Of a stretch of DNA of 64,000 nucleotides, positions 45,146 to 53,257 are shown piece by piece; the stretch's first letter is position 1; the number at the start of each line of letters is the position of its first letter. The DNA lies in NCBI GenBank assembly GCA_965242845.1, contig CBDETC010000001.1, forward strand, positions 372,001 through 436,000. The letters are read 5' to 3'. A model generated the notes under the pieces. The model was given only the letters and a program-made list of their open reading frames with translations, did no database searches and had not been told where the DNA came from. Source of the DNA: RHLJ01 sp965242845 (GTDB lineage: Bacteria > Bacteroidota > Rhodothermia > Balneolales > Balneolaceae). The position numbers and the translations under genes are program-made.

Positions 45146-46159
45146 ATGCCTTTTTCCAGAAGAGATTTTATTACCCGCCTAAGTGCCTTCTCTCTATTGG
45201 GCTTTGTTCCTTCTTCTCTTTTGGGTGATAACTTTTTTGATAGTGTTTTAAAGCCCAAAAGAATAAAACAAGGAGCTACACTGGGCTTAGTTGCTCCAGG
45301 GAGCCCCATTTACAATTCAAAAGACTTTGATACTATGATTGAAAGTCTGGAAGGTCTTGGATATAGTCTGGTATTAGGTGAGCATGTAAAGGATAGGAAT
45401 GGATATCTGGCTGGCGAAGATGAAAATCGGGTTCAGGATTTGATGAACATGTTTCAGGATGATACTATCGATGCAATTCTTTGTACAAGAGGCGGGTGGG
45501 GAAGTAACCGGTTATTGCCACTTATCGATTTTGAGCTCATAAAGAACAACCCCAAACCTCTTATTGGGTTTAGTGATATTACCTCCTTGCTGCTTTCCAT
45601 CTATAAAAAAACCGGACTCATAACTTTTCATGGTCCAGTCGGGAAGTCGGAATGGAATGACTTTACTGTCGATTCATGGAATGAGGTGTTAATCGAAGCT
45701 AAAAAGGCTAGCTATAAACTCCCTGAAGGTGAAGAAGATGCTTTTACGATATCGTCTGGGAAAGCAGAAGGGATTCTGTTAGGAGGGAATCTAACTGTAC
45801 TTACTTCAATGATAGGTTCGGATTACTTACCCGATTTTGAAGGCTCGATTCTTTTCTTCGAAGATATTGGGGAAGATGTCTACCGTATCGATAGAATGCT
45901 CACTCAGCTAAAACTTTCTGGAATACTTGGACAAATAAATGGTTTTGTATTTGGTAAGTGTACCGATTGTTCAGCTGGATCAAATAGTTTGAGTCTCAAA
46001 AAAGTGTTTGATGATCATATTAATCCACTTGGAATACCTGCATTTTATGGGGCTATGATTAGCCATGAAGAAAGAAATATAACTCTTCCGATAGGTATAA
46101 AAGCCAGAATAGATGCTGACCAGAAATCTATTCAATTATTAGATTCAGCAGTGATTTAG
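45146..46159 (+). CDS. LD-carboxypeptidase (S66), probably Tat-exported
   Basis: 337 residues. A twin-arginine-like signal (SRRDFITRLSAFSLLGF) is followed by the S66 fold: LVAPGSPIY, CTRGGWGSNRLLPLIDF (oxyanion region and Ser), GFSDITSLLLSI and the C-terminal His/Glu region (YGAMISHEERNITLP, GGNLTVLTSMIGSDY, ILFFEDIGEDVYRIDRML). It trims the terminal D-Ala from tetrapeptides in peptidoglycan recycling. Its stop overlaps the converging PLP-enzyme gene by four bases. Confidence 0.87.
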   Translation: MPFSRRDFITRLSAFSLLGFVPSSLLGDNFFDSVLKPKRIKQGATLGLVAPGSPIYNSKDFDTMIESLEGLGYSLVLGEHVKDRNGYLAGEDENRVQDLMNMFQDDTIDAILCTRGGWGSNRLLPLIDFELIKNNPKPLIGFSDITSLLLSIYKKTGLITFHGPVGKSEWNDFTVDSWNEVLIEAKKASYKLPEGEEDAFTISSGKAEGILLGGNLTVLTSMIGSDYLPDFEGSILFFEDIGEDVYRIDRMLTQLKLSGILGQINGFVFGKCTDCSAGSNSLSLKKVFDDHINPLGIPAFYGAMISHEERNITLPIGIKARIDADQKSIQLLDSAVI

Positions 46160-47256
46160 TCATTGATTTTTTTGCTCATATGGTCAATCTGCTGCCCATC
46201 AAAGGTAAAATAGCTCCCCATTGATTCTGCAGTCAAACATGAGTGAATAGGGAGAATAGAAACAAAATCGCCCACCTTTTTTGAATTAAAATATTCATCG
46301 CTGCACCTAACGATTCCATGTTCCTGAGACAGGGATTTAACAAAGCTTCCATCAATCGGTGAGCCAAATCCAGATTCTGTTTGTTCTACGATTTTTCCAA
46401 AGAATGTATTTCCATCAGTGTCTGTAAATGAATCCTTGGAAAAATGGATAGCGCCACCATGAATTAAAAATTCATTGCGATCGGGATATTTAGCAACGAT
46501 AGGACAGTGCATGACTACCGCTATTTTATCCGGGCTACAGGAGCCGATTTCTACTTGTGTCCAGTCATAGAAAACGAAGTTCCCAGGGCTTAGCTCATCA
46601 GCAAAATTAAAAGACTCAAGTAATGAACAGGAGGGGGTATCACCAAAGCAAACTGGTTCCTTGAATTCCTTTTTAAAGCGTAGAAGTTTTGATGAAATCG
46701 GAGAAACTAATTCCAGTACTTCTGATTCGGATCGGCATTTATAGCTATGTCCTGAGTGCGTGTAAAAGCCATGAAATGCTATGTTTTTAGTTTCCTGGAT
46801 AGTCTTTTTAAGGGCTTCAATTTCGCTATAGTTATTTATCGGTATTCCGCTTCTTTGGTATCCTGGATCGAGCTCAATATATGCCTGAAGCTCTGAGGAG
46901 AGTGCATTATCCAGGTTTAGAACTGTTTCATGATCTACCACTAATATCCTTAACTCAGTAAGTGAGGCTATTCTACTCAACCGGTCAGCCTGGAGATAAC
47001 TAACAGGGAATGCAATAGTGATACTTTCCCATCCTTCTTTAGCAAAATATTCAGCCATTTGGATTGAGGAAACCGTAATCCCTGATACTCCGACTTCTTT
47101 AAACCACCCTCCAATTTCAATGGATTGATGAGTCTTAAAATGAGGCCGAAAAACGGTATCTGACTCACTAGCTTTTTTTGCCATAGATTCTATATTCTTA
47201 CGAGCTCTGGATTCATCCAGTATCAAAACGGATTTGTCAAATATTTTGTGGGGCAT
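46156..47256 (-). CDS. PLP-dependent alanine-racemase-fold enzyme (D-threonine aldolase / D-serine dehydratase-like)
   Basis: 366 residues with the DSD1/D-TA pattern: FRPHFKTHQS (Lys forms the PLP aldimine), ELDPGYQRSGI, FYTHSGHSY, GDTPSCSL, and a C-terminal metal-binding LPIHSCLTAES. Members cleave or dehydrate D-amino acids using PLP and a divalent metal. The exact substrate is unclear. Next to the LD-carboxypeptidase, a D-amino-acid catabolic role is plausible. Confidence 0.83.
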   Translation of the reverse strand: MPHKIFDKSVLILDESRARKNIESMAKKASESDTVFRPHFKTHQSIEIGGWFKEVGVSGITVSSIQMAEYFAKEGWESITIAFPVSYLQADRLSRIASLTELRILVVDHETVLNLDNALSSELQAYIELDPGYQRSGIPINNYSEIEALKKTIQETKNIAFHGFYTHSGHSYKCRSESEVLELVSPISSKLLRFKKEFKEPVCFGDTPSCSLLESFNFADELSPGNFVFYDWTQVEIGSCSPDKIAVVMHCPIVAKYPDRNEFLIHGGAIHFSKDSFTDTDGNTFFGKIVEQTESGFGSPIDGSFVKSLSQEHGIVRCSDEYFNSKKVGDFVSILPIHSCLTAESMGSYFTFDGQQIDHMSKKIND

Positions 47257-47328
47257 AGATAGCTAAAATGAGTTTTTTAATTTAGGCTTAGTAACAATTT
47301 CCCTGCATATCTCTTATTTTTGAAATTA

Positions 47329-47781
47329 ATGAAAAAACATCAACTCCATACAATTGGTCGCATTGAGCTGGTCGATCTTCCTGGATGGAATATAGAAGAG
47401 ATCGAGGCAAAAATAGACACGGGAGCTTATTCATCAAGTTTGCACTGCCATCATATTGAAGCCTTTGAAAAAGATGGGGAGCCGTGGATCAGGTTTAATC
47501 TTTTAGACCCGGAGCACAAAGCATATAATGAACAGCTCATCGAACTCCCAATTTTTGATCAAAGAGAAATCAAAAGCTCAAATGGAGCAAAAGAAACCAG
47601 GTTTTTTGTACAGACAACGATCTGTTTTTTTAAAAAAGAGTTTACCATTGAGTTTTCTTTAACCGATCGTTCTGAAATGAAATACCCACTTTTGATTGGT
47701 CGTAAGTTTCTGTCAGCTGGCAAATTTATTGTTGATGTTTCAAAACGAAATCTTTCATTTAAAAATCGCGAAGTACATTGA
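47329..47781 (+). CDS. RimB-like retropepsin-fold protease (PF05618)
   Basis: ATG 47329 (MKKHQLHTIGRIELVDL) is preferred over the in-frame TTG at 47320, giving 150 residues. Family motifs: IEEIEAKIDTGAYSSSLHCH (the aspartic-protease-like DTGA) and YPLLIGRKFLSAGKFIVDVS. In pseudomonads the homologous RimB acts with RimK on C-terminal glutamylation of ribosomal protein S6 (family knowledge). The stop overlaps the rimK start (TTGA), so translation is coupled. Confidence 0.8.
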   Translation: MKKHQLHTIGRIELVDLPGWNIEEIEAKIDTGAYSSSLHCHHIEAFEKDGEPWIRFNLLDPEHKAYNEQLIELPIFDQREIKSSNGAKETRFFVQTTICFFKKEFTIEFSLTDRSEMKYPLLIGRKFLSAGKFIVDVSKRNLSFKNREVH

Positions 47782-48707
47782 GTCTCAAAATTGGAATACT
47801 GTCTCGAAACGCAGATCTATATTCAACGAGAAGGTTAGTTGAAGCAATAGAATCTAAAGGGCATGAGGCAAAAGTAATTGATCACCTGAAGTGTGACATT
47901 ATGATTGAGCAGGACAAACCTGATATTTTTTATAAAGGGGAGAGCCTGAGAGATATTGATGCGGTTATTCCAAGAATTGGTGCATCGGTAACGTATTATG
48001 GAGCTGCTGTTGTCCGTCAATTTGAGATGATGAATAAATTCACTGCAGTACAATCTCAAGCTCTTGTGCGATCAAGGGATAAATTGAGAAGTCTTCAAAT
48101 TCTTGCCCGAGCAGGTTTGGGATTGCCAAAAACTGTGTTTACCAATTATTCGAAAGAGGTAAATAAACTTATCGATTCAGTTGGAGGGGCCCCATTAATT
48201 GTAAAGCTTTTAGAAGGTACACAGGGATATGGAGTGGTATTAGCTCCAACAAAAAAAGCTGCTCAGTCTATTATTGAGGCATTTCATAGTATGAAAGCCA
48301 GGGTGATTGTTCAGGAGTTTATATCCGAATCTAAGGGAGCTGACCTCAGGGCTTTCGTAGTAGGCGGAAAAGTAGTTGGTGCAATGAAACGCCAGGGGAA
48401 AGAAGGGGAGTTTCGATCCAATCTTCATCAGGGAGGAACAAGTTCTCTAATAAAGCTTAATAAAAAAGAACGAGAAGCGGCTCTAACAGCGGCGCAAGCT
48501 ATGGGCTTACCAATTGCAGGAGTGGATATGCTTCAATCAGAACGAGGCCCACTTATTTTGGAGGTTAATTCTTCTCCCGGACTTGAGGGAATAGAAAAAA
48601 CCACCAATAAGGATATTGCTGGAGCAATTTTAAGATATGTTGTCTCAGAAACAGAGAAACAAATTGCAAAGCCAGTAAGGCGAAGGAAAATCAAAAGTAA
48701 TGCCTGA
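47778..48707 (+). CDS. rimK: RimK-type ATP-grasp ligase (ribosomal protein S6--L-glutamate ligase)
   Basis: 309 residues from a TTG start overlapping the previous stop. RimK-type domain order: an N-terminal prefold (KIGILSRNADLYSTRRLVEAI, IDAVIPRIGASVTYYG) and ATP-grasp (LRSLQILARAGLGLPKTVF, PLIVKLLEGTQGYGVVLA, VQEFISESKGADLRAFVVG, GVDMLQSERGPLILEVNSSPG). It adds glutamate residues to S6 or a similar C-terminus. It overlaps the next gene by 8 bases. Confidence 0.9.
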   Translation: MSLKIGILSRNADLYSTRRLVEAIESKGHEAKVIDHLKCDIMIEQDKPDIFYKGESLRDIDAVIPRIGASVTYYGAAVVRQFEMMNKFTAVQSQALVRSRDKLRSLQILARAGLGLPKTVFTNYSKEVNKLIDSVGGAPLIVKLLEGTQGYGVVLAPTKKAAQSIIEAFHSMKARVIVQEFISESKGADLRAFVVGGKVVGAMKRQGKEGEFRSNLHQGGTSSLIKLNKKEREAALTAAQAMGLPIAGVDMLQSERGPLILEVNSSPGLEGIEKTTNKDIAGAILRYVVSETEKQIAKPVRRRKIKSNA

Positions 48708-49641
48708 GTTCATCACTATTAATGATCAGAAAATCGGGTTAGGAGAGAACCGAAAAATAAATCTGAACATTGCCCGGCTTCCTACTTACACAACTATTGA
48801 CTTGCCAGTCCATGTGTATAGAGCAAAAAAGGATGGTCCGGTTCTACTTCTAACTGGGGGGCTTCATGGTGATGAGATAAATGGTATTGAGATTATTCGC
48901 CGGCTAATTTCTACAAAACAAGTTCTTCCAGAAAAAGGGACTATTATCGCTTTACCAATTGTAAACATATATGGCTTTCTTCTGAACGTGAGAGGGGTAC
49001 CTGATGGAAAGGACATAAACAGAAGTTTTCCTGGGATTAAAGGTGGTTCATTAGCTCGGTTATTGGCCTATACCCTAATGACTAAAATTATCCCTCAGGT
49101 CGATTGCGGAATAGATTTTCACACAGGTGGAGCTAGCCGAGCTAATTATCCTCAAATAAGATGTTCATTTAACTTACAGAACACCAAAGAATTAGCGAAA
49201 GCATTTGATGCTCCTATTACACTACATTCTACGTTGATCCCCAAATCTTTTAGAAGTGCTTCACACAAAAAAGGTAAACCTATTTTGGTGTATGAAACTG
49301 GTGAGTCACTTCGATTTGATGAGTTAGGAATAGCAAAAGGCATAGATGGGACTCTTAAACTGATGAAGCATTTAGGGATGATATCTGAGGCTCCGGAGAT
49401 AACAGGAACTAAAATGTATAGAAAATCAGGATGGGTGAGAGCTAAAAATGCGGGCCTTTTTACACCCGATTTTGAGTTAGGAGCTTCGATAGAAAGAAAA
49501 CAAGTACTGGGATATATTTCTGATCCATTTGGAGGAAAAAAAACGAAAGTGGTATTTTCTGAATCTGGAGTAATCGTGGGACAAAATAATAACCCAATTG
49601 TTCATAAAGGCGATGCCTTAATACATATAGCATATAATTAA
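48700..49641 (+). CDS. Succinylglutamate desuccinylase/aspartoacylase-family deacylase
   Basis: 313 residues of the AstE/AspA type: LTGGLHGDEINGIEII (zinc His and Glu), NVRGVPDGKDINRSFPG, DCGIDFHTGGASRANYP (second zinc His) and VYETGESLRFDE. It removes an acyl group from an amino-acid derivative. It is third in a coupled trio with the rimB-like and rimK genes, a conserved combination, suggesting it handles products of that glutamylation pathway; this is an inference. Confidence 0.85.
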   Translation: MPEFITINDQKIGLGENRKINLNIARLPTYTTIDLPVHVYRAKKDGPVLLLTGGLHGDEINGIEIIRRLISTKQVLPEKGTIIALPIVNIYGFLLNVRGVPDGKDINRSFPGIKGGSLARLLAYTLMTKIIPQVDCGIDFHTGGASRANYPQIRCSFNLQNTKELAKAFDAPITLHSTLIPKSFRSASHKKGKPILVYETGESLRFDELGIAKGIDGTLKLMKHLGMISEAPEITGTKMYRKSGWVRAKNAGLFTPDFELGASIERKQVLGYISDPFGGKKTKVVFSESGVIVGQNNNPIVHKGDALIHIAYN

Positions 49642-49647
49642 ACAGCT

Positions 49648-49995
49648 TTGGAAATAGATCTTTTATTTACACTTATAAAAAAAGAAGACTGGAAATCATT
49701 TTCTGCTTCGGGCATTTTTGAACCAGAATCTTTGAAAGAGCAAGGTTTCATTCAGTGTTTCAGGGGTGACCAGGTACAGGATGCAGCAAATAACACGTAT
49801 TCAGAAGAGGATGAATTGCTCTTAATTGTGATTGACCCTCTTAGACTGCAAGTTCCTATTAAGCATGAAAAAGAAGGAGATCAGACCTATCCGAATGTAT
49901 ATGGGAGTTTTTCAATTGATGCAATAATCGACAGAATTATTATCAGGAAAGGTAAAAAAGGGGATTTTTCGATTAGAGTGAAGCACTTCGATTAA
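49648..49995 (+). CDS. DUF952-like protein
   Basis: 115 residues from a TTG start 6 bases after the deacylase stop. It is similar in layout to DUF952: LFTLIKKEDWKSF, GFIQCFRGDQVQDAAN, LLLIVIDPLRLQVPIKHE and YPNVYGSFSIDAI. The family has a small alpha/beta fold with no assigned activity. It sits in a tightly spaced operon before the lipid kinase gene. Confidence 0.75.
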   Translation: MEIDLLFTLIKKEDWKSFSASGIFEPESLKEQGFIQCFRGDQVQDAANNTYSEEDELLLIVIDPLRLQVPIKHEKEGDQTYPNVYGSFSIDAIIDRIIIRKGKKGDFSIRVKHFD

Positions 49996-50005
49996 ACCGG
50001 TCCAA

Positions 50006-50878
50006 TTGAGTTATTTTTTACTGGTAAATACTTCATCAAATTCAGGTAAATCAAGAAAGGTTATTGAAGATAATCTTGATCTCATAAAGCATTACTTACC
50101 TGATTCAGAGATTCGATTTATGGATAAAGGAGAGAGTGTCGAGGGTATTTTATCATCGATAAGTGATAGATTTGATGTTGTTGTTGCTTGTGGAGGTGAT
50201 GGTACTATTAGTTCTGTTGCAACTTCACTTAGGGATAAGGATGTTTGTCTCGGAGTACTTCCCCTTGGTACCGGAAATGATTTCTCTAAATCATTGGGGC
50301 TAGGTAAATCACTTGATGCTAATTTGAAGGTTTTAAAAAGGAGGGAAGTAAAATCGGTTGACCTTATCCAGGTAAATGAAACTTATTTCATAAATACTCT
50401 AGGATTAGGCTTTGATGGAGAGACTAACTTTATCGCATCAAAATTACCAGGTTGGCTTTCGGGTTTTAGATATGTGTTAGCGGGATTAAAAGTATTAGGG
50501 AGTGCCAAAAAGTTTAGAGCGACTATAGATCAAAAGCAGAGTTCCGTAAGCCTGAACATAGATTCAAAGATGATTGTAATAGCTAATGGTAAATGGGAGG
50601 GAGGCAAGTATCTCATCTCTCCTGATTCAAAAATTGATGACGGACTACTTGAGCTAATCTACACAAAAGATGTGTCCACTCTAAGGCTTGTTATTGAATT
50701 CCTTAAACTTTCGTTTGGGATTCCCATTTCTCCGGTTTTATTCGAAACTATAACTGGAGAAGAGTTTTCTATTCGAACTTTAGAGCCAGTTTATATCCAT
50801 AAGGACGGAGAGGTATTAAAAAAGAATGATCATTTTGATTTGAAGTTATTTCCCAATCAAATCAAAGTAATTGCCTGA
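50006..50878 (+). CDS. Diacylglycerol/lipid kinase family protein (YegS/DgkB-like)
   Basis: 290 residues from a TTG start. The DAGK catalytic domain is at the N-terminus: LVNTSSNSGKSRKV, VACGGDGTISSVATSL, LGVLPLGTGNDFSKSLGL. The C-terminal beta domain (GLGFDGETNFIA and DGEVLKKNDHFDL) completes the fold. It phosphorylates a lipid alcohol with ATP at the inner membrane. It ends the operon running from 47329. Confidence 0.88.
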   Translation: MSYFLLVNTSSNSGKSRKVIEDNLDLIKHYLPDSEIRFMDKGESVEGILSSISDRFDVVVACGGDGTISSVATSLRDKDVCLGVLPLGTGNDFSKSLGLGKSLDANLKVLKRREVKSVDLIQVNETYFINTLGLGFDGETNFIASKLPGWLSGFRYVLAGLKVLGSAKKFRATIDQKQSSVSLNIDSKMIVIANGKWEGGKYLISPDSKIDDGLLELIYTKDVSTLRLVIEFLKLSFGIPISPVLFETITGEEFSIRTLEPVYIHKDGEVLKKNDHFDLKLFPNQIKVIA

Positions 50879-50968
50879 TAATTTTAACATTTCTTCATAA
50901 TCAGGACGCAACTTAATAATCTTACTTTCGGATAATGCTCACGGTTTAAAAAATATCACAAAGGAGCT

Positions 50969-51637
50969 ATGATGAGAGAACCAGTTAAAAGAATGAAACG
51001 GTTGAAAGACCATAGAAAGAACTACAAGCTTCATTTGCAAATAGGGCTAATTTCGAGCTTAGTAATATTCTTAATCGCGTTTAAAATCACGATTGAGTCT
51101 GAACCGCCGGAAATAATTCCGATAGAAGTGCAGGAAGAAGTGATAATGGAAGAAGTAATTCAGACTAAACAAGTTGAAACACCTCCGCCACCGCCACGAC
51201 CACCTGTGCCAGTAGAAGTGCCAAATGATGAAATCATCGAAGATGAAATTCTTGATTTAGATGCAGAGTTGGATTTAGACGGACCATTAGATTTACCGCC
51301 ACCTCCGCCTCCATCTGATGACGAATCCGATGATCAGATATTTGTGGTTGTAGAGCAACCTCCGGTACTTATTGGAGGCATTGCTGGAGTACAAAAGCGT
51401 ATTGTTTATCCTGAAATGGCCAGAAAAGCTGGTATTGAGGGAAGAGTAGTTATCCAGTTTGTTGTGAATGCTGAAGGAGATATCGTTAATCCACGAGTAG
51501 TAAGAGGAATTGGTGGTGGCTGTGATGAAGCTGCTCTCAAAGCTCTTGAAGGGGCTAAGTTCCAACCTGGACTACAAAGGGGAAGACCAGTTAACGTTAG
51601 TTATAGTATTCCAATCACGTTTAGTTTGGATGGATAG
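50969..51637 (+). CDS. tonB: TonB-family energy transducer (intact copy)
   Basis: 222 residues with ATGATG at the start after AAAGGAG. It has a cytoplasmic basic N-terminus, one transmembrane helix (about 25-45, LQIGLISSLVIFLIAFKI), a proline-rich linker with PPPPPRPPVPVEVP and LPPPPPPSDD, and a C-terminal TonB domain (PPVLIGGIAGVQKRIVYPEM, GIEGRVVIQFVV, GGGCDEAALKAL, YSIPITFSL). It transduces proton motive force to outer-membrane TonB-dependent receptors. A paralogue follows directly. Confidence 0.88.
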   Translation: MMREPVKRMKRLKDHRKNYKLHLQIGLISSLVIFLIAFKITIESEPPEIIPIEVQEEVIMEEVIQTKQVETPPPPPRPPVPVEVPNDEIIEDEILDLDAELDLDGPLDLPPPPPPSDDESDDQIFVVVEQPPVLIGGIAGVQKRIVYPEMARKAGIEGRVVIQFVVNAEGDIVNPRVVRGIGGGCDEAALKALEGAKFQPGLQRGRPVNVSYSIPITFSLDG

Positions 51638-51669
51638 ATAAATCGATTCTAATATTCATTATGATTTCA

Positions 51670-51702
51670 AATAGCTCTGCTTTAAGTAGGGCTATTTTTT
51701 TT
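51670..51702 (+). terminator. Rho-independent terminator between the two tonB paralogues
   Basis: AATAGCTCT (51670-51678) and AGGGCTATT (51688-51696) pair with one G-T wobble, followed by a T8 run. It ends the first tonB transcript and lies before the second copy's AGGAGG ribosome-binding site (51745). Confidence 0.88.
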
Positions 51703-51756
51703 CATTCAATCTTCACATTAGATACCAAACTTGGAGCAAAAGAAAGGAGGTGTCTA

Positions 51757-52447
51757 ATGAAAAAGGTTGGAAAACATAGCACTCTACTAGACCGAGTTTC
51801 TTTTGCAAGCTACAGGCTTAAATTCGAATTCGGTTTAATCCTATCACTAGGTGCTCTAATCACCATATTTTCTGTTCAATTTGTCCCATCTGAAACAGAA
51901 AAAGTAATGTTAACTACTTCACAAGAAGAAGTTATTATTCAGGAAATAATTCAAAACACGGCAAGAACTTAAGGCACCAGCTCCGCCAAGGCCTGCAGTT
52001 CCAATAGAAGTTCCAAATGATGAAGTGCTTGAAATTGAGATATTAGAAATTGATGCAGAGATTGATTTCAGTAGTATCCCTGAAATTCCGCTTCCTCCAA
52101 GACCTGTTGATCAACAGGAAGATGCTGTTGAAGAGCAAATATTTGTTGTAGTCGAAAATCCACCAGTTCTTATAGGAGGAATAAAGTCAGTTCAGGAAAA
52201 GGTTATTTATCCTGAGCTAGCTATCAAAGCTGGTATTGAAGGTAAAGTCATCGTCCAGTTTGTGATTGATAACAATGGTAACGTATTGAATCCTTTCATT
52301 GTTAGAGGTATTGGAGGTGGATGCGATGAGGAATCTATACGAGTAGTAAAACAGCTTAAATTTAAGCCTGGATTACAAAGAGGACGACCCGTAAGCGTGC
52401 AATACACATTACCAGTCACATTTAAATTAAAAGAAGCAGCTAGTTAA
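51757..52447 (+). pseudogene. Second TonB paralogue broken by a one-base frameshift
   Basis: The ATG at 51757 follows a strong AGGAGG. The frame encodes the basic N-terminus and helix (LILSLGALITIFSVQF) and stops at 51972 shortly after an AAAA run (51953-51956). The second frame from there (RQELKAPAPPRP...) continues the proline linker and the C-terminal TonB domain to 52447 (PPVLIGGIKSVQEKVIYPEL, GGGCDEESIRVVKQL). Dropping one A restores IIQTRQELKAP, aligning with the intact paralogue's VIQTKQVETPP. Either a pseudogene, a sequencing error in the homopolymer, or a frameshifted gene. The tail overlaps the converging regulator gene by 8 bases. Confidence 0.85.
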
Positions 52448-52796
52448 CTTTATCAATGGTTGTTCTAAGGAGATCAAAACTGACGGGTTTAACTAGATAG
52501 TCGGTGTAATTAGTTTCTTTTGCTCGTTCTCGATTATATACATCGGAATTACCGGTAATAAAAATAACTGGAATTCCGATGTTATCTTTTCTCAGTTGTT
52601 TCATTGCTTCAATACCGTCGATATCATCCTCAAGCATAATATCCATTAAGATCAGATCGGGGGTAAGCTCTTTAATTTTAGTGATAGCTTCCTGACCTGC
52701 AACAGCAGTACCAATCACAGATAATCCCATTTTCTCAACCATTTTAGAAATCAAGAGTGATAATACTTTATCATCTTCAACTACAAGTACCTTCAT
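52440..52796 (-). CDS. Single-domain response regulator next to dif
   Basis: The frame opens at 52841, but ATG 52796 (MKVLVVEDDKVL) is the receiver-domain start, giving 118 residues. Phospho-acceptor D52 in LILMDIMLEDDIDG, Thr in VIFITGNSD, Lys in TDYLVKPVS. It has no output domain. It is the last host gene before the left dif junction, 70 bases away. No partner kinase is visible. Confidence 0.9.
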   Translation of the reverse strand: MKVLVVEDDKVLSLLISKMVEKMGLSVIGTAVAGQEAITKIKELTPDLILMDIMLEDDIDGIEAMKQLRKDNIGIPVIFITGNSDVYNRERAKETNYTDYLVKPVSFDLLRTTIDKVN

Positions 52797-52866
52797 AACC
52801 AACTTTGTTAACACTGTACACAAGTTACTGAAATAATTCAATTATCAAATCGGAGAATATATATAA

Positions 52867-52894
52867 TTATCCTATAATTTATATTATAGAAACT
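52867..52894 (+). other. Left attachment junction (dif-like; phage XerD arm)
   Basis: XerC arm TTATCCTATAA (52867-52877), 6-bp spacer TTTATA (52878-52883), XerD arm TTATAGAAACT (52884-52894). The XerD arm departs from the dif consensus and must come from the virus because it lies inside the element. It is therefore also the likely sequence of the viral attP. Confidence 0.88.
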
Positions 52895-52899
52895 TGATT

Positions 52900-53082
52900 T
52901 TATTGCACATACACAAGGCCGGTGCCGTTGCATTTTGCGCAAATTTGCCTTTTCATCAGGAGTCTTTTGCTCCCTCTCCCCTTGCAGGAGGGGCAAGGCA
53001 TAGTGCCGGTGATTTCCATCATTCTGTTAATAACTTCTTTCACCTCACTTTCGTTCTTAGGTGATTCACTTATTTTCAACAT
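52900..53082 (-). CDS. Small CxxCxGxG (DnaJ-type) zinc-finger ORF of the provirus
   Basis: 60 residues; ATG at 53082, stop six bases from the left XerD arm. The C-terminal half holds CPSCKGRGSKRLLMKRQICAK-type spacing: one C-P-S-C-K-G-R-G and one C-A-K-C-N-G-T-G, the repeated DnaJ-like zinc-binding motif. The N-terminus is acidic/helical. It lies within the element, 10 bases after the preceding membrane-peptide stop. It is unlike standard microvirus genes; the role is unknown (nucleic acid or protein binding). Confidence 0.68.
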   Translation of the reverse strand: MLKISESPKNESEVKEVINRMMEITGTMPCPSCKGRGSKRLLMKRQICAKCNGTGLVYVQ

Positions 53083-53092
53083 GTCAAAGAAC

Positions 53093-53194
53093 TTAGGTTA
53101 ATATATATAATAGCAATGCTATAAACAATAAATACTTGTTAATGACTGCTATTGATTGATCTATGGCCTCTATAAGAGTTAGTATAGTTTCCAT
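53093..53194 (-). CDS. 33-residue putative transmembrane peptide of the provirus
   Basis: ATG at 53194-53192, TAA at 53095-53093. The amphipathic N-terminus (METILTLIEAIDQSIAVINK) is followed by a hydrophobic segment (YLLFIALLLYILT). It sits tightly between the zinc-ribbon ORF and the CxxCxGxG ORF on the coding strand. Its size and single membrane helix recall single-gene lysis peptides of small phages, but no homologue is known to me. Coding status is supported only by spacing and composition. Confidence 0.45.
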   Translation of the reverse strand: METILTLIEAIDQSIAVINKYLLFIALLLYILT

Positions 53195-53228
53195 TAGGTT
53201 TTTGTTAGGAGTTGACTGGTGTCACTCC

Positions 53229-53257
53229 GCACTAATATATCAAGTAGAGATTAGTGC
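53229..53257. repeat. Perfect 8-bp hairpin over the zinc-ribbon stop codon
   Basis: GCACTAAT (53229-53236) and ATTAGTGC (53250-53257) enclose a 13-base loop. The stem contains the TAA stop of the zinc-ribbon ORF. There is no T-run in either direction, so it is not a standard terminator; candidates are an mRNA-processing hairpin or a replication-origin structure for VP4. Confidence 0.6.

Noticed and set aside
51661..51756. Start of the second TonB frame at 51661
   Set aside because: The bases 51670-51702 form a terminator; the ATG at 51757 with AGGAGG is the natural start.
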